From assembly GCF_905163445.1 (NCBI RefSeq), contig NC_053193.1:2852001-2916000 (forward strand): a DNA stretch of 64,000 nt. Reading direction: 5' to 3'. Every line of letters starts with the position of its first letter. Positions within the stretch are counted from its first letter, which is position 1. Under the pieces are notes generated by a model that saw only the letters and a program-made list of their open reading frames with translations, did no database searches and had not been told where the DNA came from. Made by a program: the position numbers and the translations under genes. The stretch is from Pararge aegeria (lineage: Eukaryota > Arthropoda > Insecta > Lepidoptera > Nymphalidae). This document shows, one piece after another, positions 23,063 to 35,274 of this stretch.

Positions 23063-23154
23063 TGCATGCCAAATTTCATTTAAATCAGTTCAGCCGTTTT
23101 TGCGTGATTGAGTAACAAACATCCACACTTTCACATTTATAATATTAAGTAGGA
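23063..23154 (-). mobile_element. Helitron 5' end fragment
   Basis: On the minus strand it starts TCCTACTTAATATTATAAAT, next to a host T at 23155. The interior shows the gccgtttttgcgtgattgag block shared with other copies. Confidence 0.6.
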
Positions 23155-23867
23155 TATCTTATTTAGGAAGTTTCACACCGCATCTCAGATAATGCATTCA
23201 ATTTCAACACTTTGTAGAATACTGTAGATGGATGTTTCTAAGCAAACTTGGGGAATCCTTGCAAAGTAGAAATCCCATTACTTCACACGAATTCACAACA
23301 TCTTTTTACGAGTGAGTGTATTGAAATAAATTGTTGTCAAAGCTAGGTTCACACAAGTTTTAAAACATCTACCGCATCGCAGTTAAGGGCCTGTCTGAGC
23401 GAGTGTCGTTAACCCCTGAGTGAATAAGACAGTATCTTCATATTTAAAAATATTTTTTTCTTGCTTAATTTTAATTAAAAAGAAGCGTTAAAAAAGTAAA
23501 TATCTTTTAGCGATTATCTTTTGCGATCGATTACGTTTGTATTTATTTTATGCGCAGTTAGGTTTAAGTGTCATAGAGTAAGAGCGCAGTGGTATAAGCA
23601 AAATTATGCTTTAGTTAAAAAATGTATAGGACAACTGCTTGGTCCGTCAATTATTACTATAAAAAAAAAGTAAAAGTTTAAGATACTTTTACTTTTTTTT
23701 GCTTACATTTATATGATTTTATGGCTATAATTATTTTGTTTTGACTATTGGTGGTATACATATTCCTACACATATTTTTGAATTTATGGTATGATAAAAT
23801 TCAACAGATCGTTTTAAAAGGAGGTCGTTGAAGTCTGCTGATAGGTACTTAACTATTGCGGTATTTT

Positions 23868-24163
23868 TTTTTATTCTACTACGAATTAGTCCTTGTTGCT
23901 ATCTCACTTCACACTTGGTACTGAGTGATGATACCGGGCTAACCTGCTATAGCAATTCATGTTAAAGTCATACCCCTAATCGGTTTCTAAGACATCGTAC
24001 CGGAACGGTGAATCACTTGGCGGCACGTTTCTGTCAGCAGGGTGGTAACTAATCCCACCAGACCATAGAAAATTCAGCAGATATAAATTCCCAAATTTAC
24101 CCCGCTGGGAATTGAACCCGGGACCTACAGTGTTCAACAAAGCGCCAAGAAGGTCCTCATGGC
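23868..24163 (-). mobile_element. SINE-B, near full length
   Basis: T-run, ctactacgaattagtccttg, gacatcgtaccggaac, gaattgaacccgggac (B-box complement), gcgccaagaaggtcctc. Confidence 0.8.
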
Positions 24164-24449
24164 ATACAAATAAGAAGTAGTTATACAAAAATTTAGTGTC
24201 AATAATTTACGAAATTAGTGTCAATAATGTCGAATGCAAATATAGGAATAAAATGAATAAAGCCTATCTCCTCATATTCGCACAAAAGGTAGGCCCTTAA
24301 AACTGGTAAAAGTGTTTGAACAAACCCGAGAAGTGCTGGCGAACTAAAATTCAGGACGTTAAAACTTCTACAAGACGCACGAGTATGTGTTAAGTCGGAT
24401 ACACACGCTGAAACATGCTCGACGAACAAACTTCTAAAGTGTGGATTGC

Positions 24450-24750
24450 GAACATTTTTTTTTAAATAATAATTGACGAACCTATCAGATGGTCCACCGG
24501 ACGGTAAGTGGAAAACCATCGCCTATACACTGAGCAACACTTTGCAGGGCATGCAAGGTACTCGTACTGCAATGTGCGGCCCTGTGTCTTTCAACTTGAA
24601 CCGTGGAAGTCCCATGTGCCTGTAATTACACCGGCAACCAAGCCCTTCAAGACCGTAGCACAGCTTTGCAAAAATGCTGCTTAACGAAAGAAATAAATAT
24701 GGAAAGTACTTCCCAGACGAGCTCTGTCACAAAAACCTCTATAACTATTT
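24450..24750 (-). mobile_element. SINE-H or LINE 3' region
   Basis: gatggtccaccggacggtaa, actttgcagggcatgcaagg, ggcaaccaagcccttcaag and tacttcccagacgagctctg. Related pieces lie at 34330-34535, 57645-57798 and 58150-58260. Confidence 0.55.
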
Positions 24751-24894
24751 AAAATAGAAAAAAATCGCTAGATTAGTGAGAAGGTAGTCAAATGCTTAAA
24801 TCCAAGATTAGTGAGACTACTCTCTAATCTAAGGCTTATTTCAAGAAGAATTTATAATATGTAATTGTAACAGATAAATTAGATAGCTTGTATC

Positions 24895-25447
24895 CTGGAT
24901 ATATTTCGAGAAGGAGGTGAACCGCCGAATCTAACTCGGATGGGCAGCGTTTGGAAAGCTTCGTGACATCTTTTCGTCAAAAATCCCTCAGTGCCTGAAG
25001 ACCAAAGTCTTCGAACAGTGCGTGTTGCCAGTGATGACTTATGGCTCCGAAACATGGTCGCTAACTATGGGCCTCATAAGAAGGCTCAGCGGGCGATGGA
25101 GAGAGCTATGCTCGGAGTATCTCTACGTGATAAAATCAGAAATGTGGAGATACGTAGAAGAACCAGAGTTACCGACATAGCTCAACGAGTCGCGAAGCTG
25201 AAGTGGCAACGGGCGGGGCACATAGTTCGGAGGAGGGATGGACGTTGGGGTCTCAAGGTGCTGGAAACACACACACACTGGTAAACGCAGCGTCGGTCGA
25301 CCCCCGACTAGGTGGACGGACGACATTAGGCGCGTGGCAGATAGCCGCTGAATTCAAGCAGCACAGAACCGTGGAATTTGGAACTCTCTACAAAAGACCT
25401 ATGTCCAGCAGTGGACGTCTATCGGTTGATATGATGATGATGATGAC
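24895..25447 (+). pseudogene. RTE-type LINE remnant (reverse transcriptase C-terminus)
   Basis: Three frames together give KLRDIFSSKIPQCLKTKVFE and CVLPVMTYGSETW, then QRAMERAMLGVSLRDKIRN and RVAKLKWQRAGHIVRR, then GKRSVGRPPTRWTDDIRRV. All are hallmark segments of endonuclease-reverse-transcriptase LINEs of Lepidoptera. At least two frameshifts separate them. It ends in a (gatgat)n tail. The longest single open piece is 24991-25284. The catalytic part is missing. Confidence 0.85.
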
Positions 25448-27818
25448 GATGATGACGATCCTGGATAAGAACATCATCAGGTGCCGAATTGAAAAAGTTA
25501 ACCACGTTGTCTGCACACCGCTTCAAAAGGTGGTAAAATTAATTTTGATATATTTATCCTTCACCGTTAAGTGAAATTATAAAAAACTCTGATAACTTGA
25601 CAGAATAGAATGAAGTGATTACGAAACTAAGTTATTCCTTTTTATGTGCTACCCGAATGTGATATTTGCAACCGCACTTCGCATTCCTATTTTACAGAAA
25701 GTTTTAATACTTAAGTTAGTAAGAATATGAGAAAAATGTCAAATATATTATGAATGCATTGCAATGGAGCGACCTCCTAGAATATTAGAGTAAAAATCGC
25801 GATTTATTTCGGAGAGGAGTTATATATCTTCTATTATGGCCCTCTCAACTCGAAGGTAGAAAGGTGATCAGATCCAACGAGAATTTATTGTGGCCGTAAA
25901 AATTAATATCGTCGATTCAGATCTATTGTAATGACTCTACTTGGTAGGAAAACGTTGTAAATTATAAGCGTCAGCGTTTTTTGACGGATAAATACAAAAT
26001 CTTTAAATACTGATTTTACTCGTTTGTCTGGTCTAGTTATATAGAAATTCGAAGTGCCACCCCGGGCCTAGAAATTGGCACTGTCCACCTTTGTGCCTTG
26101 TATGTACAATCTTATAAATATTTTGATAAAATCTTAATTCTTTCTTTATTTAATTTATCATTTTTTTTTATTTTATATCAAATATAAATTTTATATTCTG
26201 AAGATGAAGAAGAAGTTCCTATAACTAAACCGGTTCAATCAACGATTCCTTCACTGTTATAGAACCACAGTTTATAACTTAAGTGTAGTCTTAAATGTAT
26301 ATTTGTTAAAAAAGTAGATGATAAATTGCATACGCGCAATTGAATAAAAACACATTGCTTTCTTACTCATAGTTTTATTTATTTTAAGTTAAGTTTGTTG
26401 CGGAGTGCTTCAACACCTGGGCGTGATTGGCGCCTTTGTAGCTTCAGTTTTGTGTTCACGAATGTTCTCAACGCCATCTTCCAACTTCAATGAAATAAAA
26501 ATGTTTATAAATACAATGTTGAATAAAGCCAACTTTACTTTGGCTTTTAAAGTACCTTGGTACCCACCAAGATAATTAAATCTCAAAGTTTATAACTTGT
26601 ACTCCTCTGTCAGGACATGCGCTTATAAAAAATGTGTTAAAGTGTAAATTGTAGTTAGGGTATTAAAAGACGCTGGTTAACAGCTTGGCAGACAGAAAAT
26701 TCCTTAAAAATAGTAATATAGCCATTAAACAAAAATTTCAAATATTCAATATGCTTTGAAAAGTGTTTTTGTTACTTTGTTATACAATTTTTTTATAACG
26801 AGTAAGAAAAAATAAAACTTCACTGCGTTTTGCCAAAGTGAAATGAAGGAAAAGGGTAACCACCGTCGTGGGTTAGCCATTTTTGCCCGACTCTTCCACG
26901 TGGAATCTGATTAGAGTCTACGTCATCCTCTCTAAAACGCACTGCTACCGCTTTCTACACCATCACATCCTCGCAGATGGAGAGCACCGCATGCATCTAT
27001 CGATGGAGCCAATTCTGTTACACAAAATCTCTATAGTTTACTAAATTGGCCGGTGTTAATTTAGTGCTGTCCTTTGTTGTCACAGGAAACTTTTTACTAT
27101 TCCTATCTCTTTATGGCTTGGAGGAAAAGCTTCAAATGGCTACGTATCCTAGACCGAACGCAAGTTATGCGGTAGATTATTCGGGTAAATCACCAATCTA
27201 AAGGGTGAATTACCCGAACTAATGCACCGCGGAATGTCTATCATGTCGTTCGTTAGACACCAGGGGAACACCTTTTCCTACCTTGTCAAATGCTAGTGAT
27301 CTTAATTCATCGTCTCTAACTTGCGCCGCGCCATAACTCCGTGCGCTCGTAAAAAATAAGCTAAACACCCGAGTCGGATCGTAAACGTGAAAATAAACGC
27401 TGGCTGTAAACGGGCCTTAACGGGGCTCAATACCTTCAGGTGTTTGCATCGTCTAAATATTCATGGGACGTGTACCTCCGTTTATTGCTGCCTTTACATT
27501 ATTAGAGCTCTGCTTCCAACTTAATAGCTTCTGTACGCTGCGATCGGTGAAATATTCAACGTCTCAAGGTACAAATCAATTTATAGCCAGCGCGTGCTTT
27601 GTTTAGCCCTGTAAGTGTTACTTTACATAAATTTCCGTGTGGATTTACGATTTCAGTACCTATAGCATGTGATTTGCACGATCACGGACCGTTTTCGACC
27701 ATCAAAACACTTCCAAGTAAAATGTACCTTATGACACTCGTTTTAAAATACCTAGTCCATTAAATATCCCTGATTTTTACTCTACTTGTGTTCCGCATAT
27801 TGACTATAGTCAATTATC
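25448..27818. other. 2.4 kb without recognised genes
   Basis: Unique-looking AT-rich sequence. No spliced frame or repeat family was identified. 26835-27010 is somewhat GC-richer. Confidence 0.45.
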
Positions 27819-28117
27819 ATCATCATCACAACAACCCATTATCCAACAACTATAGGTCACGGGTCCCCACAATGAGTAGGGGTTAAGGCCGTAGTCCACC
27901 ACGCTGGCCCAAGATGGATTGTTGGACTCCACAAACCTTTGATAACACTATGTAGAACTCTCAGGCGTGCAGGTTTTACTCACGATGTTTTCCTTCGTTG
28001 AAGAAAGCGATATTTTTATTGCTTAAAATGCACATAACTTAGAAAAGTTTGAGGTGCTGGAATTCGAACTCGGCCCCCCGAGAGTGAACTCGAGCACCCA
28101 ATGCGCTATCACCGCAA
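27819..28117 (-). mobile_element. SINE-A, full length
   Basis: aacaacccattatccaacaa at the tail end, cacgatgttttccttcg inside, and the head complement caatgcgctatcaccgc at 28117. Confidence 0.85.
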
Positions 28118-28194
28118 AAGTAAATATAAAAATAATACTATCCCAGTAGAGGACCGAAACATAATATTTTTATACCTTTATAATTGTATACCTT

Positions 28195-28275
28195 TTGTTA
28201 ATTTTTTTCTTTTAATTTGTTATGTTTATGTGGTGTACAATAAAAGTGTATTCATTCATTCATTCATTCATTATT
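28195..28275 (+). mobile_element. LINE 3' tail
   Basis: gtggtgtacaataaaagtg followed by (attc)n, the complement of the 22700 tail. Confidence 0.55.
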
Positions 28276-29539
28276 TTAATAGAAAACGAAATGGCATCCT
28301 CCTATTTCCAAATAAAACATCACGTACATGTCGTTTAGTTCACAACTTTTCTCTCATTAGTTAAAAGCTCTCTCAATACGTCTTGTTACTATTATTTTTA
28401 GGGTTCCGTATATTAAAAAATAAATAACAAAATCCTTATTGGATCGTTTATCTGTTCGTCTATCTAAGGATGCTTTATTTACATAAGAAACGTTTAGAAT
28501 TTGGAAAGTGCTGCAAAAAACAGGTTTTTGATAAATAAAGTGTTTCAAAGCGTATTTTCTGAAAAAATCTCACTCAATAACTGATTTCTCCTGACTAAAA
28601 CCTTTATCTCCTAATACCAGATTAGTTATAAGGCAATCTTATAAATCATAACTATACAAATAGGTATAAATTTGATAGGAAAACATTCTTTTTGACTAAC
28701 CTACGTATCTTATAAATCATAATATTAGAAATATGTATAAATTTACCAGGAAGGGTAATTCTTTGATTAAACTACTATTTCAAAAAAATTACCTACTAAA
28801 TAATATGTGAGTTGAACCTTCGTATTTCGTGCACATAAGCAAACATACCTAAAATAATAAGTAAAGGAATTATTGAGAAGCCAAATAAATCATTAGTTAA
28901 TGAAGAATAAGGTGCAAACGCCGCAAAGATAAAAGATATGATAGCTGTGTTGCTATTCAGTATCTTACAAGGTAATTGAACGAATACGAGGGATAGTTGG
29001 TACTAGGGTATCAGGTGTTCTGAAGAGTGCCATTAACTAATGAGAGAAAAGTTTCCGAACGAACAGATGCGAATAGAAAATACCTGATAACTTATTTAGG
29101 AAGTGAATGAATAAGTAAAGCGATGAAAGATTGTGTTGTTATTTAGCAAAGTGTTCTATCTTCTTCGAGAGTTCGCTGGCATTAGCAAAGTGTTTTATCT
29201 TCTTCTAGTGTTCGATTGACTATCCCTGCTCTATAGCAGGGATGGCCAAACTTTTCAAATCCTCCCACATTTTTTAAAAATGAATGTTCTGTTTGTTTGT
29301 TAAAACAATCAGTCGCAATTAGTAGAAAGATTCATCGTAAATTCAATTTATCTACTGCCATGCTCGAAATTCTTTATAAAAGATTCTGAAACAGTTAGCT
29401 TATTTTCAACAATAAAACACCAAATTTCTAATAACCATTATAAAAACCAGTATTATGTTGTATGTGAATGTCGTAACAATAATAACACTCCCTTCTTTTT
29501 TTTTGATCCTTTCTGCGCAAAGGTTTAACTCAAGTTATC
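28276..29539. other. AT-rich stretch, nothing recognised
   Basis: A diverged pair of ~90-bp blocks (tcttataaatcataac at 28635 and tcttataaatcataat at 28707) is the only internal repetition noted. Confidence 0.4.
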
Positions 29540-29860
29540 TAGCGGTTTGGATTCGCCCTCACTTTCGGTGGGCTGAGTTCGACACACAACTTTTCCAAGC
29601 TTTGTGCGTTTTATGCTTATAAAATATCACTTGCTTCAACAGCGAAGGAACATATCGTGAGCAAAATTACATGCCTGAGAGTATTCTTCAATGTTCTCAA
29701 AGGAGACCACCAATCAGCATTGGACCAGCGTGTTGGACTGAACCTAAAGGGTGAGAAGAGTCCATCCGTCTAGGAGGTCGTCGTGTAGGTCCCCAGACCC
29801 GTGCCCCACAGTGGGCCAGTATTCAGTAATAGGTTGACATGATGAAGACGATGATTATTT
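29540..29860 (+). mobile_element. SINE-A, diverged
   Basis: tatctagcggtttggattcg head, gctgagttcgacac B-box-like, aaggaacatatcgtgagc, cccgtgccccacagtgggcc, then a gatgaagacgatga tail. It contains an extra ~30 bp before the tail. Confidence 0.75.
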
Positions 29861-30380
29861 ACGGGAGCTAAGGTGATGCGCTCGACCATAACAATAGGAA
29901 GTGCTCGAGAACCGAGGTCCGACATTCATCTTTACAAGTTGTATAGTTCGTTATTTTTGTGAACACTTCCTTAGCGCGATGCAGGACCTTTGTGACGCCT
30001 TCTAGTTTGTTTAAATGCAGACCGTATCAATTAAATTAAAAAAAAATAACCTACGCTTAAGGGTCGCTAAGCCTTCTACACATACTTTCATTGCGGATAC
30101 CGACTAACTAAACAAAAAGCGATCAAACGTTTAATTAAAACAAATTCCCGCCTGCACTAATCTCCTTGCGTTTGCTTATTCACATGGTGTTGTAGTTATT
30201 TTCGGCTTGTTCCGCGGATTAGCGCTAAGCTCCGCTAATTGGCGCGCAGATTTGTAGTCAGCAGACGTGGTCCAACTTTGAGCGATTTCTTCTAGCCCGC
30301 TACTGTTTTCTGATCAAGGGCAATCACTAGAACTCAACGACAGACAGTCAGTTATCACCGCTTCCCGCAGGTGTCGTAGG

Positions 30381-30432
30381 AGGAGACTAAGGGAATACCA
30401 TATATATCTCCGTTATATTCCCTTAGTCTCCT
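30381..30432. repeat. 17-bp perfect hairpin
   Basis: AGGAGACTAAGGGAATA at 30381-30397 and its exact complement at 30416-30432, with an 18-nt loop. The left arm belongs to a block (cgcaggtgtcgtaggaggag) related to 6050-6090. Confidence 0.85.
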
Positions 30433-30513
30433 CAAAATATATTCTAATGCAGCGTCCTCTGTGCTACTACTACCAATTTGATCACCAATTTGGTAGGCAA
30501 GTAGGGTTGCTGT

Positions 30514-30690
30514 ACAGTGCGTCAATCGGCCGTCAAATTATATTTTATTTATTATTATTAATTATATTATTAATATAATATTTATTATTCATAAAAATAT
30601 TCATCAGTCGTCTTAGTACCCATAACATAAGCTACACTTACTTTGGGGCTAGATGGCGATGTGTGTAGTATATATTTTTTTTTATTGTTA
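30514..30690 (+). mobile_element. SINE-C, internally deleted
   Basis: gcgtcaatcggccgtcaaat (head piece), then taatata-rich sequence, then aaatattcatcagtcgtc and gggctagatggcgatgtgtg. Confidence 0.65.
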
Positions 30691-31525
30691 TTTTACTGAA
30701 AATTCTCTAGCCCATGAGCAAAAGCATTCAAACTCAAAACTTTAGAATCACTATCACAGGTAATTTTGGCATAATCATTGTTTTTCATTATTGTGGTGTA
30801 CGAGTACATTCATTTACATAAAACCAAAGCTATGAAGGTTCTGAAGGAGCCAACAAGTCCACAATGAAGTACCTCTCAAATAAAAGAAAGTATGATATAA
30901 CCATCTCATAGTGTGAATGAAAGTCAGTACCTAACCAGAGCAGATCATATACATAGTTTTATCGTTTATGTAGTTATTTGCGTTAATAAATGTTTTTCCG
31001 TTTATAAACATCTTACAACTTATGTACTGAAGTATGCATTACAAGTTTATATCCGGAGCTGCTGTAAGGTGGTGAGGAATGAGGTATTGAGACAGTTCAA
31101 TTATATCTAAAAAAAATAATACTGTTAGTTATATATGCATTAAATTTTCAAATACGTAACGCATTGTCGTTAACTTTCCATACAGTTAATTTACTGTTAA
31201 TTCGTTTGATGATAAAAGCTTAGAATGTGACCACACCCATTCCTTAATACGTAAATACACTCACGTGTATAATTTGCAAATACCTTTATATTCTGCGGCA
31301 TCAGCCATTCGAATAGACAGACGGCTATAATCAATATACATACTATATTTGCAAATTATGTGAGAAAATTGCCAAATTCTAAATTCTAAATTAAAAATGT
31401 TTTATTCATGTTGTCCTATCCCGGGCACATCTGAAATGCAAAAAAGTACTAATAATAAAACGTTTATTAACACTAAATAATTCTAATAAGGTTAATTAAA
31501 ATTCCACATACCTATAACAAGACTG

Positions 31526-31588
31526 TATTATATACTACTACTACTATATTATATTATGAAAATAATATAGTAGTAGTAGTATATAATA
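31526..31588. repeat. 27-bp perfect AT-rich hairpin with (cta)4 core
   Basis: Arms 31526-31552 and 31562-31588 are exact complements, with a 9-nt loop attatgaaa. The unit agtatataataatacatattatt-type 23-mer is then repeated perfectly at 31578-31600 and 31601-31623. Confidence 0.85.
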
Positions 31589-31921
31589 ATACATATTATT
31601 AGTATATAATAATACATATTATTCAACTATATTATGAAAATTAAGCTTAATTTGCTAAACAGATAATTTCTTCAATTCTTATACTCCACACCAAACAGAT
31701 CTTCGGCTAAGTACCCTCTACGCACGTTACTCTCCTGTAGATTTTACAATGAATTATTGTTAATAATTCTTAACAATTATTCATTGTAAAGCCACATCCC
31801 CTGAGGATGCTCCGGATAGCTCCTAAAAATTCTCCTGCTTTTCGCGGAGTATGGCAAATTCAGCTTAATTTTTTATAATATATAATGGATTTCCGCAAAG
31901 TAACGCCTGCTTCTATCCAAT
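31529..31921 (+). mobile_element. Element E copy 2, 12-bp target duplication
   Basis: Flanked by perfect ACAAGACTGTAT at 31517-31528 and 31922-31933. The 5' end is an AT-rich hairpin and a 23-bp tandem pair, then the minus-sense arm (ttaagcttaatttgctaaac ... tacgcacgttactctcc), a short linker, and the plus-sense arm ending cgcctgcttctatccaa. Both hammerhead-like sites are partly deleted. Confidence 0.75.
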
Positions 31922-31984
31922 ACAAGACTGTATCTTACGTTTTCAAGTTGTGTTTACTTTTTGCTCTAATACCGTAGTTTTCAG

Positions 31985-32165
31985 AACAATTAATTGTTAT
32001 TTTATACTTAATATTATATAAAGCTGAAAAGTTTATTTGTTTGTTAGTATGCTTAAACGCGCTAATCTCAGGAAAAAATATTTCAGCGTTGGATAGCATT
32101 TATCAACGAAGGCTATAGGCTATATGTAAAAACTTTACGTTTGATATTTGATTTATTGAGGTAGA
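31985..32165 (+). mobile_element. Possible Helitron fragment
   Basis: acttaatattatataaagct followed by tttgtttgttagtatg and cgcgctaatctcagg resembles the 5' region of Helitrons. No CTAG end is visible. Confidence 0.4.
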
Positions 32166-32261
32166 TAATATTTTTTTTTTATTCATTTTCGTTTTATTTA
32201 TTAGTACCCTGGTATTTATTAGTGACTTGAGGCCCTGGTATTTAACGTTTTTAAAATGATC

Positions 32262-32512
32262 ATCATCATATCAACCTATTACCGGCCCACTACAGGGCAC
32301 GGGTCTCCTTCCACGATCAGAAGGGGTTAAGGCCGTAGTCCACCACGCTGGCCCAGTGCGGATTGGTGGACTCCACACACCTTTGAGAACATTATGGAGA
32401 ACTCTCAGGTTTGCATGCAGGGATATTTTACGCACATAGCTTAGTTAAAAGATAGAGGTGCGTTCTGGGATAAGAACTCGGCCCCTGGCTGGCACTGGGC
32501 TATCACCGATTA
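32262..32512 (-). mobile_element. SINE-A, internally deleted
   Basis: caacctattaccggcccac, cgtagtccaccacgctggcc, tgagaacattatggagaac, then a gap, then ctggcactgggctatcaccg. Confidence 0.8.
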
Positions 32513-33504
32513 TCATATATCTAGAATTTTCAGAAATGGCATTCGGAAAATTAAAACCCACGGGTTTTGAAGAACAGTTACTCAGGTTCGAGTATTTCAA
32601 ATTTTTGCATAACTCAAGTCATTAAATATTTCACCTTCAACCATCTCCCTGAAGACCCATTTCAAAATCTCTCCTTGTATAATTTAAGGCAGAGGTTAAA
32701 CTCAGGTAAACTAGATAGAAGTTTAATTAATTAAAACCTTATTTTAACGTCAACATTTGTTTAGTTGTTAGGGGCCTTGTGGCTTTTGTTAACTTTGCTA
32801 ATCCAAAATGGCTGATCCAACGGTTTTATAGACAATATTCCTTCTTTACCCAATTTAGTACTTATGTCTTTCATAAATTCACCTAAAGAACGCCATCTTT
32901 TAAAAACACTTATGTGACCAATTGTTAGGATTCTAATTTAACTACATAGTCGTATATTGTACTTGTGACTTGTAAGTGTACTTTTTGTTTGTTTTTTACT
33001 CTATAATAATGATGATACAGATATAAAAGACTTACAACAATACTTAAAAATTAATTTCTACTTGATAAATATGTATGTAACTATAAGTCGTTTCCAGGAA
33101 ACAGATGATCTTTGTTTAGTCTTATGTTTTTGCTCGGTAATATTTGTGCAACTACCCGCTTATAAGAACATTTTCTTGCTAATAGATAATATAGTTTATA
33201 GATTCTATAGTGTACGCTCACAACATGTTATAGTTTTGAGTTTAATGTTTTCTCTACTTAGCGATTTTTTTTAATTTCCTTGAGGAATGAAGATCTTAAA
33301 CCATATACTGACATACTCAATTTCAAGCCAGTCAAAATTTATAGATGAAATGTTTCCCATGTGAGGTATTACTGGCTTATTCTATAAAGCCCCTGGAAAA
33401 CCTTGCATTTGATATGAAGTTAAAAAACCTTCTTGTTTTATTTATGGTTCCATGCGGACCCGAGTTGTCGTCACAATGTTGAACAAATGTTGAATTTAAG
33501 ACAG

Positions 33505-33603
33505 TCAGGATAGTCCACCAATCCGCACTCGGCAGCGTGGTGGACTATGGCCTTAACCCCTTCTCATTGTGGTAGGAGACCCGTGGCCTGTAGTGGGCCG
33601 GTA
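33505..33603 (+). mobile_element. SINE-A tail fragment
   Basis: gtccaccaatccgcactcgg to gtagtgggccggtaatgg. It abuts an element E copy directly. Confidence 0.7.
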
Positions 33604-33850
33604 ATGGATAGAAGCAGGTGTTACTTTGGGAAATTTCAGGTTATATTATGAAAATTAAGCTTAATTGGCTATAATCTGCGGAAAGAAGGAGAATCTGTAT
33701 GGTGTAATTTATAATTTTTCAATCTTTATACTCCGCACCAAACAGATCTTGCTGAAGATCCCTAGATAAATGTACCCTCTACGCACGTTTCACTCCGAAA
33801 CTGGAGCATCCTCAAAAGATTTTGCACACTAAGTTTCTGTACGAAGAAAC
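33603..33850 (-). mobile_element. Element E copy 5
   Basis: Starts with the minus-strand form of the E terminus (ggatagaagcaggtgttac), then ttaagcttaattggc, gtatggtgtaatttataat and ccctctacgcacgtttcac. The hammerhead-like site on the minus strand is degraded (TTGAGGA, GAAAC kept). The 5' part is missing. Confidence 0.65.
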
Positions 33851-34329
33851 TAGGCAATATGTAACACTACATTTTTTTTTATTACTTATTTAACACACAA
33901 AACATAAACATGAGAACAACAACTAATAAAAATAAAACTTGCCATTCTCCACCACATGCGTGTATAAATGCAGCCAATAGATGGGACGGACTGACGTTCT
34001 TGGATATTTTGTTACGAAAAAAAAAAACCAATTTACATATCATATAAAAAAACATAGTGTAAAAGAATACAGTGTCGATTTAAATTATGAAAAAATATTT
34101 TATTTTTTGCATTTGCCGAGCAGAGTGCTACAACTATGCAGAGATTTAATAAAAGAAAAAGATTTATGATTAAAGGTGTCAAGATCGCAGGAGAAAACTA
34201 ACTCGTTCTAAAGGCGGCACATTCTTACCCCAGGATTGTAGAAAGAAGTGTTGTCTTTGTATACGTAAACACTAAAAGTTTTATTGGTTTTGGGATTTCT
34301 GCTACGATATTTAGTATTAATATATATCC

Positions 34330-34535
34330 ATTTGTTTTTATAGAAATTATTGGATGGGAAGTGGCAAACCATCGTCTTTAAACAGAGCAACAATTTTTAG
34401 GGTAAGGTAGGCACGTCCTGCAACATGCTACCCTGTGTCCAGCAATTTGAGGAGTGGGTGTTAAGCCATAATGCAGTTTAGCGGCAGATATAAGCATGGC
34501 GATAGAGTACTTCTCCGGACGAGCTCTGCCAAAAA
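34330..34535 (-). mobile_element. SINE-H fragment
   Basis: gatgggaagtggcaaaccat, taggcacgtcctgcaacatg, tttagcggcagatataagc, tctccggacgagctctgcc. Confidence 0.5.
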
Positions 34536-34544
34536 AAAAAACAA

Positions 34545-34690
34545 TGTTTCTTCAATCACTCAAAAATGTGTGCAATAAAGTATGCACACAAGAAAAAAAG
34601 AAAAGAGAAAAAAAGGTACAAGCCTTTTTAATTTGTGTAACAAAGGCGGCCTTATCACTTATGGTGATTTCTTTAAGGCAACCATTATGA
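34545..34690 (-). mobile_element. LINE 3' tail
   Basis: A-rich run, gtaacaaaggcggccttatc and tgatttctttaaggcaacc, as in the 22700 and 49978 tails. Confidence 0.5.
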
Positions 34691-35138
34691 GAAACTAGCT
34701 CACATATGAATCCTTATAGCGGTGCGCAAAACTCTAAGAATATACATACACATTAATAATTACAAAAACAGTACATATATCTAAAAATCGAAATATACTA
34801 TATATATAATAATGTTAACGGTACAGAAAGTAAATGTGGAATAATATAAAAGTAAATTTAGCTTGGCGTGCATGAACATTCATATATACATTTATTTAAT
34901 GTTTGTAAATAAAATGGGTTTTTACACGTTATCAATGTTAAAGTACCCACACTTCACCTTGGCAGTTGTTTGTACCAGATCGTTTGCGAGCGCATTTGTC
35001 ATCGTAACGGGCCCCATGGGAGACATTGCTCGCTTGCGGACATTCATGCTTTATGAGTCGAATGCTGAGATCGTCAATGGCTTCCTGGTGATTTAGTATG
35101 TCAATGGATAACAAATCTATATTATAATTATAAAGGCA

Positions 35139-35188
35139 ATATATAAGATTGATTTGAAGGTGAGTACCTTCAAATCAATCTTATATAT
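35139..35188. repeat. 23-bp perfect palindrome with 4-nt loop
   Basis: Arms 35139-35161 and 35166-35188 are exact complements around gagt. The arm core is ataagattgatttgaaggt. Confidence 0.9.
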
Positions 35189-35274
35189 CTTATTCTAAGA
35201 GTGAATAGACATCTTCTAGACAAGCGTGTTCCACCTTAGGCTGCATCATCGCTTACCATTAAAAACATTTAAAA

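Noticed and set aside
34863..35096. Plus-strand open frame of 77 codons near a GC-richer patch
   Set aside because: No splice context or recognised domain; composition compatible with chance.
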